NCBI RefSeq assembly: GCF_009604455.1
Contig: NZ_WEGL01000004.1
Span: 372,001 to 436,000 of the forward strand
Origin: Streptomyces sp. RB17
Lineage (GTDB): Bacteria > Actinomycetota > Actinomycetes > Streptomycetales > Streptomycetaceae
Reading direction: 5' to 3'
DNA length: 64,000 bases
The position numbers and the translations under genes are program-made. Positions 50,355-58,067 of the stretch are shown here, piece after piece. Each line of letters opens with the position of its first letter. The first letter of the stretch is position 1. Below the pieces are notes generated by a model. It made no database searches and was not told the origin of the DNA. It saw only the letters and a list, made by a program, of their open reading frames with translations.

Positions 50355-51293
50355 ATGATCGAGGCACAGCAGCTCACCAAGAGGTACGGGGAGAAGACCG
50401 CCGTCGACGGTCTGGACTTCACCGTGAAGCCAGGCACGGTGACCGGATTCCTCGGCCCCAACGGTGCGGGCAAGTCCACGACGATGCGCATGATCGTCGG
50501 ACTCGACGCGCCGACGAGCGGCTCCGTCACGGTGAACGGCCACCGTTACGCCCGTCACCAGGCGCCGCTGCAGGAGGTCGGGGCGCTCCTGGAGGCGAAG
50601 TCGATCCACCCGGGCCGCTCGGCCTACAACCACCTGCGCGCGCTCGCGCTGACCCACGGCATTCCGCGCCGCCGGGTCGACGAGGTCGTCGAACTCGCCG
50701 GTCTCGGCAGCGTCGCGAAGAAGCGGGCCGGTGCCTTCTCCCTCGGTATGGGACAGCGGCTCGGCATCGCGGCCGCGCTGCTGGGCGATCCGCAGACCGT
50801 GATGCTGGACGAGCCCGTCAACGGGCTGGACCCCGAGGGCGTCCTCTGGATCCGGAACCTGCTGACCTCCCTCGCGGCCGAGGGGCGCACGGTGTTCGTC
50901 TCCTCGCACCTGATGAGCGAGGTGTCGCTGGTGGCGGACCACCTGATCATCGTCGGGCGTGGCCGGCTGCTGGCCGACACGACCGTGCGGGACCTGGTCC
51001 GCGAGGCGGGCGGCGACACCGTGAAGGTCGCGACGGACGACCCCGCGCGGCTGCGGGACGTGCTGGCCGGGCCGGGCGTGGAGGTCACCGGCCGCGTCGG
51101 CACCGAGGAACTGCAGGTCACCGGGGCGTCCGCCCGGGAGATCGGGCTGAAGGCGGCCGAGCACGGGATCCCCCTGTTCGAGCTGACCACGAAGGCGGTG
51201 TCGCTGGAGGAGGCATTCATGGAACTGACCAGGGACGCCGTGGAGTACCACGGTTCCACGACCGGCATCGAGACCTCCGGGAGCGCCGCATGA
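50355..51293 (+). CDS. ABC transporter ATP-binding protein
   Basis: The 312-residue protein carries Walker A GPNGAGKST (about 37-45), the DrrA-type signature FSLGMGQRLGIAAAL, Walker B TVMLDEPVNGLDP and the H-loop SSHLMSE. The C-terminus has a DUF4162-like extension (KAVSLEEAFMELT). This is typical of export pumps of the drug/peptide resistance type. It overlaps the permease gene by 4 nt (ATGA). The operon continues with a sensor kinase and response regulator. Confidence 0.94.
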   Translation: MIEAQQLTKRYGEKTAVDGLDFTVKPGTVTGFLGPNGAGKSTTMRMIVGLDAPTSGSVTVNGHRYARHQAPLQEVGALLEAKSIHPGRSAYNHLRALALTHGIPRRRVDEVVELAGLGSVAKKRAGAFSLGMGQRLGIAAALLGDPQTVMLDEPVNGLDPEGVLWIRNLLTSLAAEGRTVFVSSHLMSEVSLVADHLIIVGRGRLLADTTVRDLVREAGGDTVKVATDDPARLRDVLAGPGVEVTGRVGTEELQVTGASAREIGLKAAEHGIPLFELTTKAVSLEEAFMELTRDAVEYHGSTTGIETSGSAA

Positions 51294-52141
51294 GCACCCT
51301 CACGGCGACCCCCGAGACCCCCGAGACCGCCCCGGCCGCTCCTGCCCGGCCCGCCTACCGGGTGACCGGACGGCGCGTGCTGGCCTCGGAGTGGGCCAAG
51401 CTCTGGTCCCTGCGTTCCACCTGGATCACCCTCGGCCTGGGCCTGCTCTTCCTCGTGGCCTTCGGCGTCATCGCCGCGAGCCACTACAAGTCCAACATCG
51501 ACTCCGGCCGGCACATGGACGGCGACTTCGCCTCCGCGACGGCGGTCAGCCTGTCGCTCTTCGGCACGAACTTCGCCCAGCTCGCCCTCGGCGTGCTCGG
51601 CGTGCTGGTCATGGCGGGCGAGTACTCCACCGGCATGATCCGCTCGACCCTCGCGGCCGTACCGCGCCGGCTGCCCGTGCTGTGGTCCAAGGCGGCGGTG
51701 TACGGCCTGGTCGCCCTGGTGGTCGCGACGGTCGGCGCGTTCGTCGCCTTCCTCGTCGGCAGCCAGATCGTGTCCGGCACGCCCGCCGCGATGGGCCTCG
51801 GTCACGCCGGCGTCGTACGCAGCCTGCTGGGCGCCGGGCTCTACCTCGGTCTGGTCGGCGTGATCGGCGCCGCCCTCGGGGCGCTGCTGCGGTCCGTCGC
51901 CGGCGGCATCTCGGTGCTGGTCGCCGCCCTCATGCTGGTGCCCGGACTGGTCTCCCTGCTGCCCACCTCGTGGCAGGGCGACATCGACCCCTACCTGCCG
52001 AGCCACGCGGGCGAGTCGATCTTCGCGCTGACCCACGACTCGACCACCCTGTCGCCCTCCGCCGGGCTTCTGGTCTTCCTCGGCTGGACGGCACTGGCGC
52101 TGGCCGGGGCGGCGTACCGGCTGCTGCGCAGCGACGTCTGA
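51290..52141 (+). CDS. ABC-2 type transporter permease
   Basis: The 283-residue permease has about six membrane helices, starting with VLASEWAKLWSLRSTWITLGLGLLFLVAFG. Others are LALGVLGVLVMAGEYSTGMIRSTLAAVP and TLSPSAGLLVFLGWTALALAGAAYRLLR. The EYSTGMIRSTL segment is a hallmark of ABC-2 permeases paired with DrrA-like ATPases. It is translationally coupled to the ATPase. Substrate unknown. Confidence 0.93.
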   Translation: MSTLTATPETPETAPAAPARPAYRVTGRRVLASEWAKLWSLRSTWITLGLGLLFLVAFGVIAASHYKSNIDSGRHMDGDFASATAVSLSLFGTNFAQLALGVLGVLVMAGEYSTGMIRSTLAAVPRRLPVLWSKAAVYGLVALVVATVGAFVAFLVGSQIVSGTPAAMGLGHAGVVRSLLGAGLYLGLVGVIGAALGALLRSVAGGISVLVAALMLVPGLVSLLPTSWQGDIDPYLPSHAGESIFALTHDSTTLSPSAGLLVFLGWTALALAGAAYRLLRSDV

Positions 52142-52166
52142 GAAGCGGCACCCGCATCATGGACGG

Positions 52167-53468
52167 GTGAGTTCCGTGACCACCGAAGATCTCAGCGGGA
52201 TGGGGCCGCTGGTCGCCCGGCTCGGCCGGGTCGGCCAGCGGCTCCGGCGCGCCGACCGGACCCGTCCGTGGGTGCTGGACACCGCGGTGGTGGTGCTGGT
52301 CTTCGTGCTGTTCTGCCTGCCGGATCTGCTGCACGCGGTCAGCGCGATCGGCGGGGAGGGCGACGGCCCGCGCCGCTTCCGAATGGCTTTCACCCGACTG
52401 CCCGCGGCCGGCATGCTGGCCCTGCAGGCCGGGCTGGTGCTGCCGCTGCTGTGGCGGCGGCGGGCACCCGCACTGGCCTTCGGCGCCGTCGCGGCCGTGT
52501 TCGTCGTCCAGTGGTCCCTCGGCGCCGCACTCCGTGCGGACGTCGCCCTCTTCGTCGCCCTGTACAGCCTGGCCCTGCACGGGCGGCTACGGCAGCTGCC
52601 GTGGGCCTGTGCGGTCATGGCGGGCGCGCTGGGCCTGGTCGCGGCGCGGGTCTCGGCGGCGGTGCCGATCTGGGACGCGCTCTTCTTCCTGCTCAGTACG
52701 GCGACCGCGGCCCTCGCGCTCGGCCTGATGGTCCGCATCCGGCGGGCCCAGCTGGCCGGACTGCGGGACCGCGCGGCCCGGCTGGAGATCGAACGCGACC
52801 AGCGGGGCAGGCTCGCCGTCGCGGCCGAGCGGGCTCGGGTGGCCCGCGAGATGCACGACATCGTCGGCCACAACCTGTCCGTCATCATCACCCTCGCCGA
52901 CGCGGGCGCCTACGCCACCGCCGCCGCCCCGGAGCGGGGCAAGGAGGCCCTGAACCTCATCGGCGACACCGGTCGCCAGGCCCTGAGCGAACTGCGGCGG
53001 GTGCTCGGCGTACTCCGTGAGGCGGACGGCCCGCGCGGCGAGCCCGAACTGAGCCCGCAGCCCGGCCTCACGGACCTCGACGCGCTGTGCGAGGGGGTAC
53101 GTGCAGCCGGTCTGGAGGTCGTCTACCGCACCGCCGGTGACGTCGACGCCCTCGACAGCGGGGTGCAGCTCACGGTCTACCGCATCGTGCAGGAGGCCCT
53201 GACGAACACCCTGAAACACGCCGGCGCGGCCGCCCGTGCGAACCTGGCGATCGTCGTGGAGGACACACGGCTGACCATCACCGTCCAGGACTCCGGCCCG
53301 CCCGCACCGGCCGACCGTCCGGGCACGGCGGACGAGGAAGGACACGGCCTGGTGGGCATGCGCGAACGAGCGGCTCTCTACGGCGGACACGTCAGCGCGG
53401 GGCCCGCGGGCCCGGGATGGACCGTGCGCGTCACCCTCGACCTCGCTCCCCAGGGCGGTGCCCGATGA
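52167..53468 (+). CDS. Two-component sensor histidine kinase (HisKA_3/NarL type)
   Basis: GTG 52167. The 433-residue protein has five or six N-terminal membrane helices, a coiled signalling helix, the HisKA_3 dimerisation box REMHDIVGHNLSVIITLADAG (phospho-acceptor His230), and an ATP-binding domain with TNTLKHAGAAARANLAIV and GHGLVGMRERAALYGG. It senses a membrane signal and phosphorylates the coupled response regulator. It is 25 bp after the permease gene, in the same operon. Confidence 0.93.
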   Translation: MSSVTTEDLSGMGPLVARLGRVGQRLRRADRTRPWVLDTAVVVLVFVLFCLPDLLHAVSAIGGEGDGPRRFRMAFTRLPAAGMLALQAGLVLPLLWRRRAPALAFGAVAAVFVVQWSLGAALRADVALFVALYSLALHGRLRQLPWACAVMAGALGLVAARVSAAVPIWDALFFLLSTATAALALGLMVRIRRAQLAGLRDRAARLEIERDQRGRLAVAAERARVAREMHDIVGHNLSVIITLADAGAYATAAAPERGKEALNLIGDTGRQALSELRRVLGVLREADGPRGEPELSPQPGLTDLDALCEGVRAAGLEVVYRTAGDVDALDSGVQLTVYRIVQEALTNTLKHAGAAARANLAIVVEDTRLTITVQDSGPPAPADRPGTADEEGHGLVGMRERAALYGGHVSAGPAGPGWTVRVTLDLAPQGGAR

Positions 53469-54133
53469 CCACGGTGCTCGTCGTGGACGACCAGCCGTTG
53501 CAGCGCTACGGCTTCCGCATGCTCCTGGACTCCGTGCCCGAGACGGAGGTGGTCGGCGAGGCGGCGCACGGTGCCGAGGCCGTGCGCAAGGCTGCCGAAC
53601 TCCGCCCGGACGTCGTCCTCATGGACGTCCGCATGCCGGGCATGGACGGCATCGAGGCCACGCGCCGTATCGTCGCCGCCGGCGACCGCTCCCGCGTCCT
53701 GGTCCTGACCACCTTCGACCTGGACGAGTACGTCCACGCGGCCCTACGTGCCGGAGCCAGCGGCTTCCTCCTCAAGGACGCCCGCCCCGAGGAACTCCTC
53801 GCCGGCATCCGGGCCGTGGCCGTCGGCGACGCGGTGATCGCGCCCGCGCTCACCCGCCGCCTGCTGCAGGAGTTCACCCGTCTCGTGCCGCCCGGCGGCG
53901 ACGGCTCCGCCGAGGATCCGCGCCTGAGCGCCCTCACCGACCGCGAACGCGAGATCCTCGTCGCCATCGGCAAGGGCTGGACCAACGGCGAGATCGCCGC
54001 GCGTTTCGTCCTGTCGGAGTCCACGGTGAAGACGCACGTCGGCCGCGTCCTGTCCAAGATCGGCGCCCGCGACCGCATCCAGGCGGTGATCTTCGCCTAC
54101 GACCACGGCCTGGCCCGGCCTCACGCGGACTGA
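53465..54133 (+). CDS. LuxR/NarL-family response regulator
   Basis: ATG 53465 overlaps the kinase stop (ATGA). The 222-residue protein has the receiver domain (VLVVDDQPLQRYGF, phospho-acceptor Asp54 in VLMDVRMPGMDG, LTTFDLDEYV, GFLLKD) and a C-terminal LuxR helix-turn-helix (LSALTDREREILVAIGKGWTNGEIAARFVLSESTVKTHVGRVL in parts). It probably binds the paired repeats at 50229-50274 to control its own operon. Confidence 0.94.
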   Translation: MTTVLVVDDQPLQRYGFRMLLDSVPETEVVGEAAHGAEAVRKAAELRPDVVLMDVRMPGMDGIEATRRIVAAGDRSRVLVLTTFDLDEYVHAALRAGASGFLLKDARPEELLAGIRAVAVGDAVIAPALTRRLLQEFTRLVPPGGDGSAEDPRLSALTDREREILVAIGKGWTNGEIAARFVLSESTVKTHVGRVLSKIGARDRIQAVIFAYDHGLARPHAD

Positions 54134-54894
54134 GCGGCGGGCGCCCCTGGGCGGCACGCGCCGTGCCGGGGCCGGCCATGGTCACGCAGCCGCCCGACCT
54201 CGAAGCCCCGCTCCGCGCAGGTGTCGAGGATGCGGGGCAGGGCGCCGAGCGCCGCGTGCCAGGCGCCCGGGGCGGAGGTGCAGTCGGAGTCGTGGAGCAG
54301 GATGGTTCCGCCGCCGTCCAGATCACGGGTGACGGTGCGGTGGACGGACTCCGGTGTGGCTCGTGCCGTCCAGTCCTCCCCCCAGCAGGTCCACAGGACG
54401 GGTGTGAGACCGAGGCGGCGGGCTGCCAGGTGGGCCGCGGTGGACATGACGCCGTACGGCGGCCGGAACAGGGTGGGCTGCCGCCCGGTGATCGAGGCGA
54501 CGGTGTCGCGGGCGCGGGCGAAGTCGTCGTAGGTGGCCCGCGGGCCGCGCAGGAGCAGCGGGCGGTGCAGCCAGCCGTGGATGCCGATCTCGTGGCCGGC
54601 GGCGGCGATCTCCCGCACCAGGGCGGGGGAACGGTGTGCCTGCTGGCCGAGCAGGAAGAAGGTGGCGTGTACCCGGCGCGCGGCGAGCAGGCGCAGGAAG
54701 TGCGGGGTGGAGACGGGGTCGGGTCCGTCGTCGAAGGTCAGGGCGACGTGGCCCGGGCGGCCTCGGCCGGAGAGCCGGGGCATGACGCGGTTGCGCAGGG
54801 GTCCGAAGGTGGAGACGACGGGCGTGGCGTGTGCGGCGGCGAGGACGGGGAGGGCGGCCAGGGTTGCCGTGCGCAGTGTGCGGGCAGCGGTCAT
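54121..54894 (-). CDS. Polysaccharide deacetylase (NodB homology)
   Basis: The 257-residue protein has an N-terminal hydrophobic segment (TATLAALPVLAAAHATPV), then the NodB domain: ALTFDDGPDPVSTP, GHEIGIHGWLHRPL (metal His pair), RPPYGVMS and WGEDWTARATP. It removes N-acetyl or similar groups from a cell-surface glycan. Its start ATG overlaps the TGA of the glycosyltransferase gene, so the two are coupled. It overlaps the response regulator end by 13 nt on the opposite strand. Confidence 0.92.
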   Translation of the reverse strand: MTAARTLRTATLAALPVLAAAHATPVVSTFGPLRNRVMPRLSGRGRPGHVALTFDDGPDPVSTPHFLRLLAARRVHATFFLLGQQAHRSPALVREIAAAGHEIGIHGWLHRPLLLRGPRATYDDFARARDTVASITGRQPTLFRPPYGVMSTAAHLAARRLGLTPVLWTCWGEDWTARATPESVHRTVTRDLDGGGTILLHDSDCTSAPGAWHAALGALPRILDTCAERGFEVGRLRDHGRPRHGACRPGAPAAQSA

Positions 54895-56279
54895 CAGTGG
54901 TGCCCCTCCGGCTGGGGGACGTGCTGCGGGGCGCGGTCGTCCAGGTCGAGACCGTGGCTGATCGCGCGCGCCAGCCCGGGGCCGTCGTACGCCGTCGCGA
55001 TCCCCGTGCCGACGGCGCACGCCCATGCGGCGCACCCGACCGCGACGGTGGTGGCGAGCCGGCGAGTGGCGGGGTGGCGGCGCGCGGCGGGCCGCGGACC
55101 CGGTTGTGGGGGCCCCGAGCGGTGCACGCGTGCTATCTCCGCCGCCGGACCCGCGTCCGGCGCACCGGCGAACAGGGCAAGCCCCGTCCGGCGCTGGTGT
55201 CTGCCGCGCGGGCCGTCGACCAGATCGTGCAGTACGGCCTTCAGATCGGCCGGGTCGCGGATCCAGACCGCGGCGCCGGCTTCGTCGAGGGCGGCGGCGT
55301 TGGTCAGGCCGTGGCCGGGTATGCAGCGGTAACTGGCGACGGGCAGGCCCGCGGCGAACGCCTCCAGGGAGGTCAGCCCGCCGGCGTTCTGGACGAGGAC
55401 GTCGGCGGCGTGCATCAGGCCGGGCATGTCGTCCGTCCAGCCGTAGACGTGCTCGATGCCGTCGGCGCGCAGTTGTCCGGCCAGGGCCTCGTTCCGGCCG
55501 CAGACGACGACCGGTACCGCGCTGCCGCAGTCGCGCACCTCCTGGGCCACCCTCCGGACCGGTCCGACGCCCCAGGATCCGGCGACCAGCAGGGCGAGCG
55601 GGCTGTGCGGCGGCAGCCCGAACCAGGCCCGCGCGCGCTCGCGTTCCCGGCTGCCGCCGGGCGTGAACCGGGGATCGGTGACCGGTCCGCAGACCCGTAC
55701 GTCCCGGGCGCCGACGGCGCGCGCCTGGGCGGCGGGTATCGCGTGCGCCGCGAGGTGCACGTCCACGCCGTCCGCCACCCACAGCGGATGCACCGAGAAG
55801 TCCGTCAGGTACGTGAGGGCGGGAACGGTCAGCCGTCCGGAGAGGCGCAGGTTGCCCAGCACCCGGCTGGCCCCGGGGTACGTGGAGACGACCGCGCCGG
55901 TGCCTGGGGCGAGGGCGCGCAGCACCCGGTCCTCGGCGGAGCGCAGCAGCGCCCGCGCCGCCGGGCCGCCACCGCCGGCGCGTTCGGTGCCGGCGTAGAT
56001 CCGCTGGTAGGCCCACGGTGCCCGGACGAGCATCCGGTGGTAGCTCTGCTGGACGGCTCGACCGAGCCGGGCGGGCAGCAGGTCCAGCAGGTCGTGACGG
56101 TCGACGGTGAAGCCGTCTGCGTCGAGGCGGCGGGCCAGTTCGGCCGCGGCGCCGTCGTGCCCCGCGCCGACACTCGCGGAGATGATCGCGACCCGGCGGG
56201 AGGCAGCGGCCTCGCCTCGCGGGCGCGGTACGGCGCCCGCGAGTGCGGGCACGGGGAGCGTGCGTCCGGCGTGGGGCAT
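54894..56279 (-). CDS. GT28/MGDG synthase-like glycosyltransferase
   Basis: The 461-residue protein has a hydrophilic lead, then VAIISASVGAGHDGAAAELARRLDADGFTV (MGDG_synth start) and STYPGASRVLGNLRLSG. The UDP-sugar-binding domain follows with LLVAGSWGVGPVRRVAQEV, VVCGRNEALAGQL and VQNAGGLTSLEAFAAGLPVASYRCIPGHG. A C-terminal helix anchors it. Such enzymes transfer hexose or GlcNAc to lipid. It forms a coupled pair with the NodB deacetylase and is divergent from BlaI, with two BlaI-like dyads between. Confidence 0.92.
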   Translation of the reverse strand: MPHAGRTLPVPALAGAVPRPRGEAAASRRVAIISASVGAGHDGAAAELARRLDADGFTVDRHDLLDLLPARLGRAVQQSYHRMLVRAPWAYQRIYAGTERAGGGGPAARALLRSAEDRVLRALAPGTGAVVSTYPGASRVLGNLRLSGRLTVPALTYLTDFSVHPLWVADGVDVHLAAHAIPAAQARAVGARDVRVCGPVTDPRFTPGGSRERERARAWFGLPPHSPLALLVAGSWGVGPVRRVAQEVRDCGSAVPVVVCGRNEALAGQLRADGIEHVYGWTDDMPGLMHAADVLVQNAGGLTSLEAFAAGLPVASYRCIPGHGLTNAAALDEAGAAVWIRDPADLKAVLHDLVDGPRGRHQRRTGLALFAGAPDAGPAAEIARVHRSGPPQPGPRPAARRHPATRRLATTVAVGCAAWACAVGTGIATAYDGPGLARAISHGLDLDDRAPQHVPQPEGHH

Positions 56280-56314
56280 GGGCTGGTCCTCCGGCCGTCG
56301 GGAGAGCGAGGAGC

Positions 56315-56329
56315 ACTACAAGATGTAGT
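56315..56329. promoter_or_regulatory. BlaI-type operator, site 1
   Basis: ACTACA-AGA-TGTAGT is a perfect inverted repeat of the classic TACTACA/TGTAGTA BlaI style. It lies 36-50 bp before the glycosyltransferase start. Confidence 0.75.
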
Positions 56330-56355
56330 AGCTCGTGTCGAAGCCCGGAGCATAC

Positions 56356-56374
56356 CTCCTACAAGTAGTAGGAG
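56356..56374. promoter_or_regulatory. BlaI-type operator, site 2
   Basis: CTCCTAC-AAGTA-GTAGGAG is a perfect 7-bp inverted repeat with an inner CTAC-AA-GTAG dyad. It lies about 46-64 bp before the BlaI start, consistent with autoregulation. Confidence 0.75.
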
Positions 56375-56419
56375 ATGAGCGGGTAGCCTGTCCGGACCAA
56401 GAGTGAGGAAGAGCGGACG

Positions 56420-56830
56420 GTGAGCGAACTGAACCACCGGGAGAACCCGGGCCGACGTGCGCGCGGCGAGCTGGAGAGCGACGTGCTGGCCGCGCTGTGG
56501 GCCGCCGACGGCCCGCTGACCGCACGCCAGGTTCTGAAGCGCCTGCCGGGAGACCTGGCGTACACCACCGTCCTGACGATCCTGTCCCGTCTCCACGACA
56601 AGGGCATGCTCGTCCGGCATCGGGAGGGCCGCGGATTCGCCTACGCGCCGGTCCGCGACGAGGCGTCGCACACGGCCCGGCGGATGCGATCGCTGCTGGA
56701 GGAGGGCTCCGACCGCGAGGCGGTGCTGACCCGCTTCGTGTCCGAACTCTCCGCACGGGACGAGCAGTTGCTGCACCAGCTCCTGTCCGGGCACGAAGCC
56801 CGGGGCGAGGGCTCCGACGGGAGGCAGTGA
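56420..56830 (+). CDS. BlaI/MecI/CopY-family repressor
   Basis: GTG 56420 begins a 136-residue protein with the BlaI winged helix (LESDVLAALWAADGPLTARQVLKRL, LAYTTVLTILSRLHDKGML, HREGRGFAYAPV) and a C-terminal dimerisation helix (RFVSELSARDEQLLHQLL). BlaI proteins bind short dyads and are inactivated by cleavage after an M56 peptidase signal. The adjacent dyads and M56 gene support this role. The divergent glycan operon is the likely target. Confidence 0.93.
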   Translation: MSELNHRENPGRRARGELESDVLAALWAADGPLTARQVLKRLPGDLAYTTVLTILSRLHDKGMLVRHREGRGFAYAPVRDEASHTARRMRSLLEEGSDREAVLTRFVSELSARDEQLLHQLLSGHEARGEGSDGRQ

Positions 56831-56834
56831 GCCG

Positions 56835-57848
56835 GTGCTGATCAGCGTCTACGTCCCGTTCGCCGTCACGGCCGTCCTCACGCTGCTCGCGCCGCGCCTG
56901 GCGCGTGGGCTCAGCCCCCGTCCTGCCGCCTGGGCCCTGGCCTGCGCCGCTCTCGTCACGGCGGTGGGCTGGACCGGCTCGCTCGCCCTGCTGGCCTTCA
57001 CCGGCATCGCGCAGATACCCCAGGTCGCGGCCGAGGGCCACTGGTCCGTGACCGCTCTGCGCGCCGAGGACCCGGTCTACCTCGCCGTTGCGGCCGTCAG
57101 CGCGCTCGCCCTGGCGGCGAGCGTCGCCTCTCTGGGCGTGGCTGCCCTCCGCCAGGTCCGCCAGGTCGTGCGGACCCGGCGGGAGTGCGCCGCGCTGCCC
57201 GGTGACACGGAACTGGCCGTCCTCGACGCCGCCGCCCCGCTGGCCTTCGCCCTGCCGGGGGTGACCGGACGGATCGTGGTCTCCAGCGGCATGCTGCGCT
57301 GCCTCGGCGACGACGAACGCGAGGCTCTCCTGGCGCACGAGCGGGCCCACCTTCGCGGCAGGCACCACCTCTTCCTCGGCCTGTGGCGGCTCACGGCGGC
57401 CCTGAACCCACTGCTGCGCCCTCTTGCCCGCACGGGCGCCTTCGTCCTGGAGCGCTGGGCCGACGAGGAAGCCGCCGCGAGGATCGGCGACCGTACCGTG
57501 GTCGCCCGCGCGGTGGGCCGCGCCGCCCTCGCTTCCGCAGGCGCCTTCCGTCCCGCCCTCGCCGCGACCGGTGGGGAAGTACCCCAGCGGGTACGGGCCC
57601 TGCTGGCTCCGCCCCCCGCCCGCCGAAGCCTGCCCTTCCTCGCCGGCGCGCTCTTGCTGACCGTGTGCTGCGCGAGCCTCGCCAACGCGGCGTCGGACAG
57701 CGACGACATGGTCGACAGCGCGAAACGTGCACAGTGCGCGGCCCTGCCGGCCAACGCGACCGCACCGTCGCCGGTCGACCGCGACCGACGCATCGACCTC
57801 TGCTGCGGTCACCACCACCGGGGCCGGCACGGGGAACACCGCTCATAG
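56835..57848 (+). CDS. M56-family membrane peptidase (BlaR1/MecR1-like antirepressor)
   Basis: GTG 56835 begins five bases after the BlaI stop. The 337-residue protein has several membrane helices, a cytosolic or membrane-adjacent metallopeptidase motif LLAHERAHLRG (His168, Glu169, His172), and a C-terminal His/Cys-rich tail (CCGHHHRGRHGEH). No penicillin-binding sensor domain is visible, so the inducing signal differs from BlaR1. It probably cleaves BlaI when activated. Confidence 0.9.
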   Translation: MLISVYVPFAVTAVLTLLAPRLARGLSPRPAAWALACAALVTAVGWTGSLALLAFTGIAQIPQVAAEGHWSVTALRAEDPVYLAVAAVSALALAASVASLGVAALRQVRQVVRTRRECAALPGDTELAVLDAAAPLAFALPGVTGRIVVSSGMLRCLGDDEREALLAHERAHLRGRHHLFLGLWRLTAALNPLLRPLARTGAFVLERWADEEAAARIGDRTVVARAVGRAALASAGAFRPALAATGGEVPQRVRALLAPPPARRSLPFLAGALLLTVCCASLANAASDSDDMVDSAKRAQCAALPANATAPSPVDRDRRIDLCCGHHHRGRHGEHRS

Positions 57849-58067
57849 CGCCGGGGCGGTGCGGGACGGCCCTGTTCCGGCCGGTCCGGGGCGAGCCATG
57901 GGACCGGCGCCGACACCGGGAAGGGCGAAGGGGGTTACTGTGCTGCGGTTTCCCGCAACATCACTTAGTCTTCGCTCACTTGCCACACACGGCCCACGGT
58001 TCACACACACCGGACGCACGGGTGGCACCCACTTGCGCTCACCTTCGTTCCGGGGGGTTCGAACACC

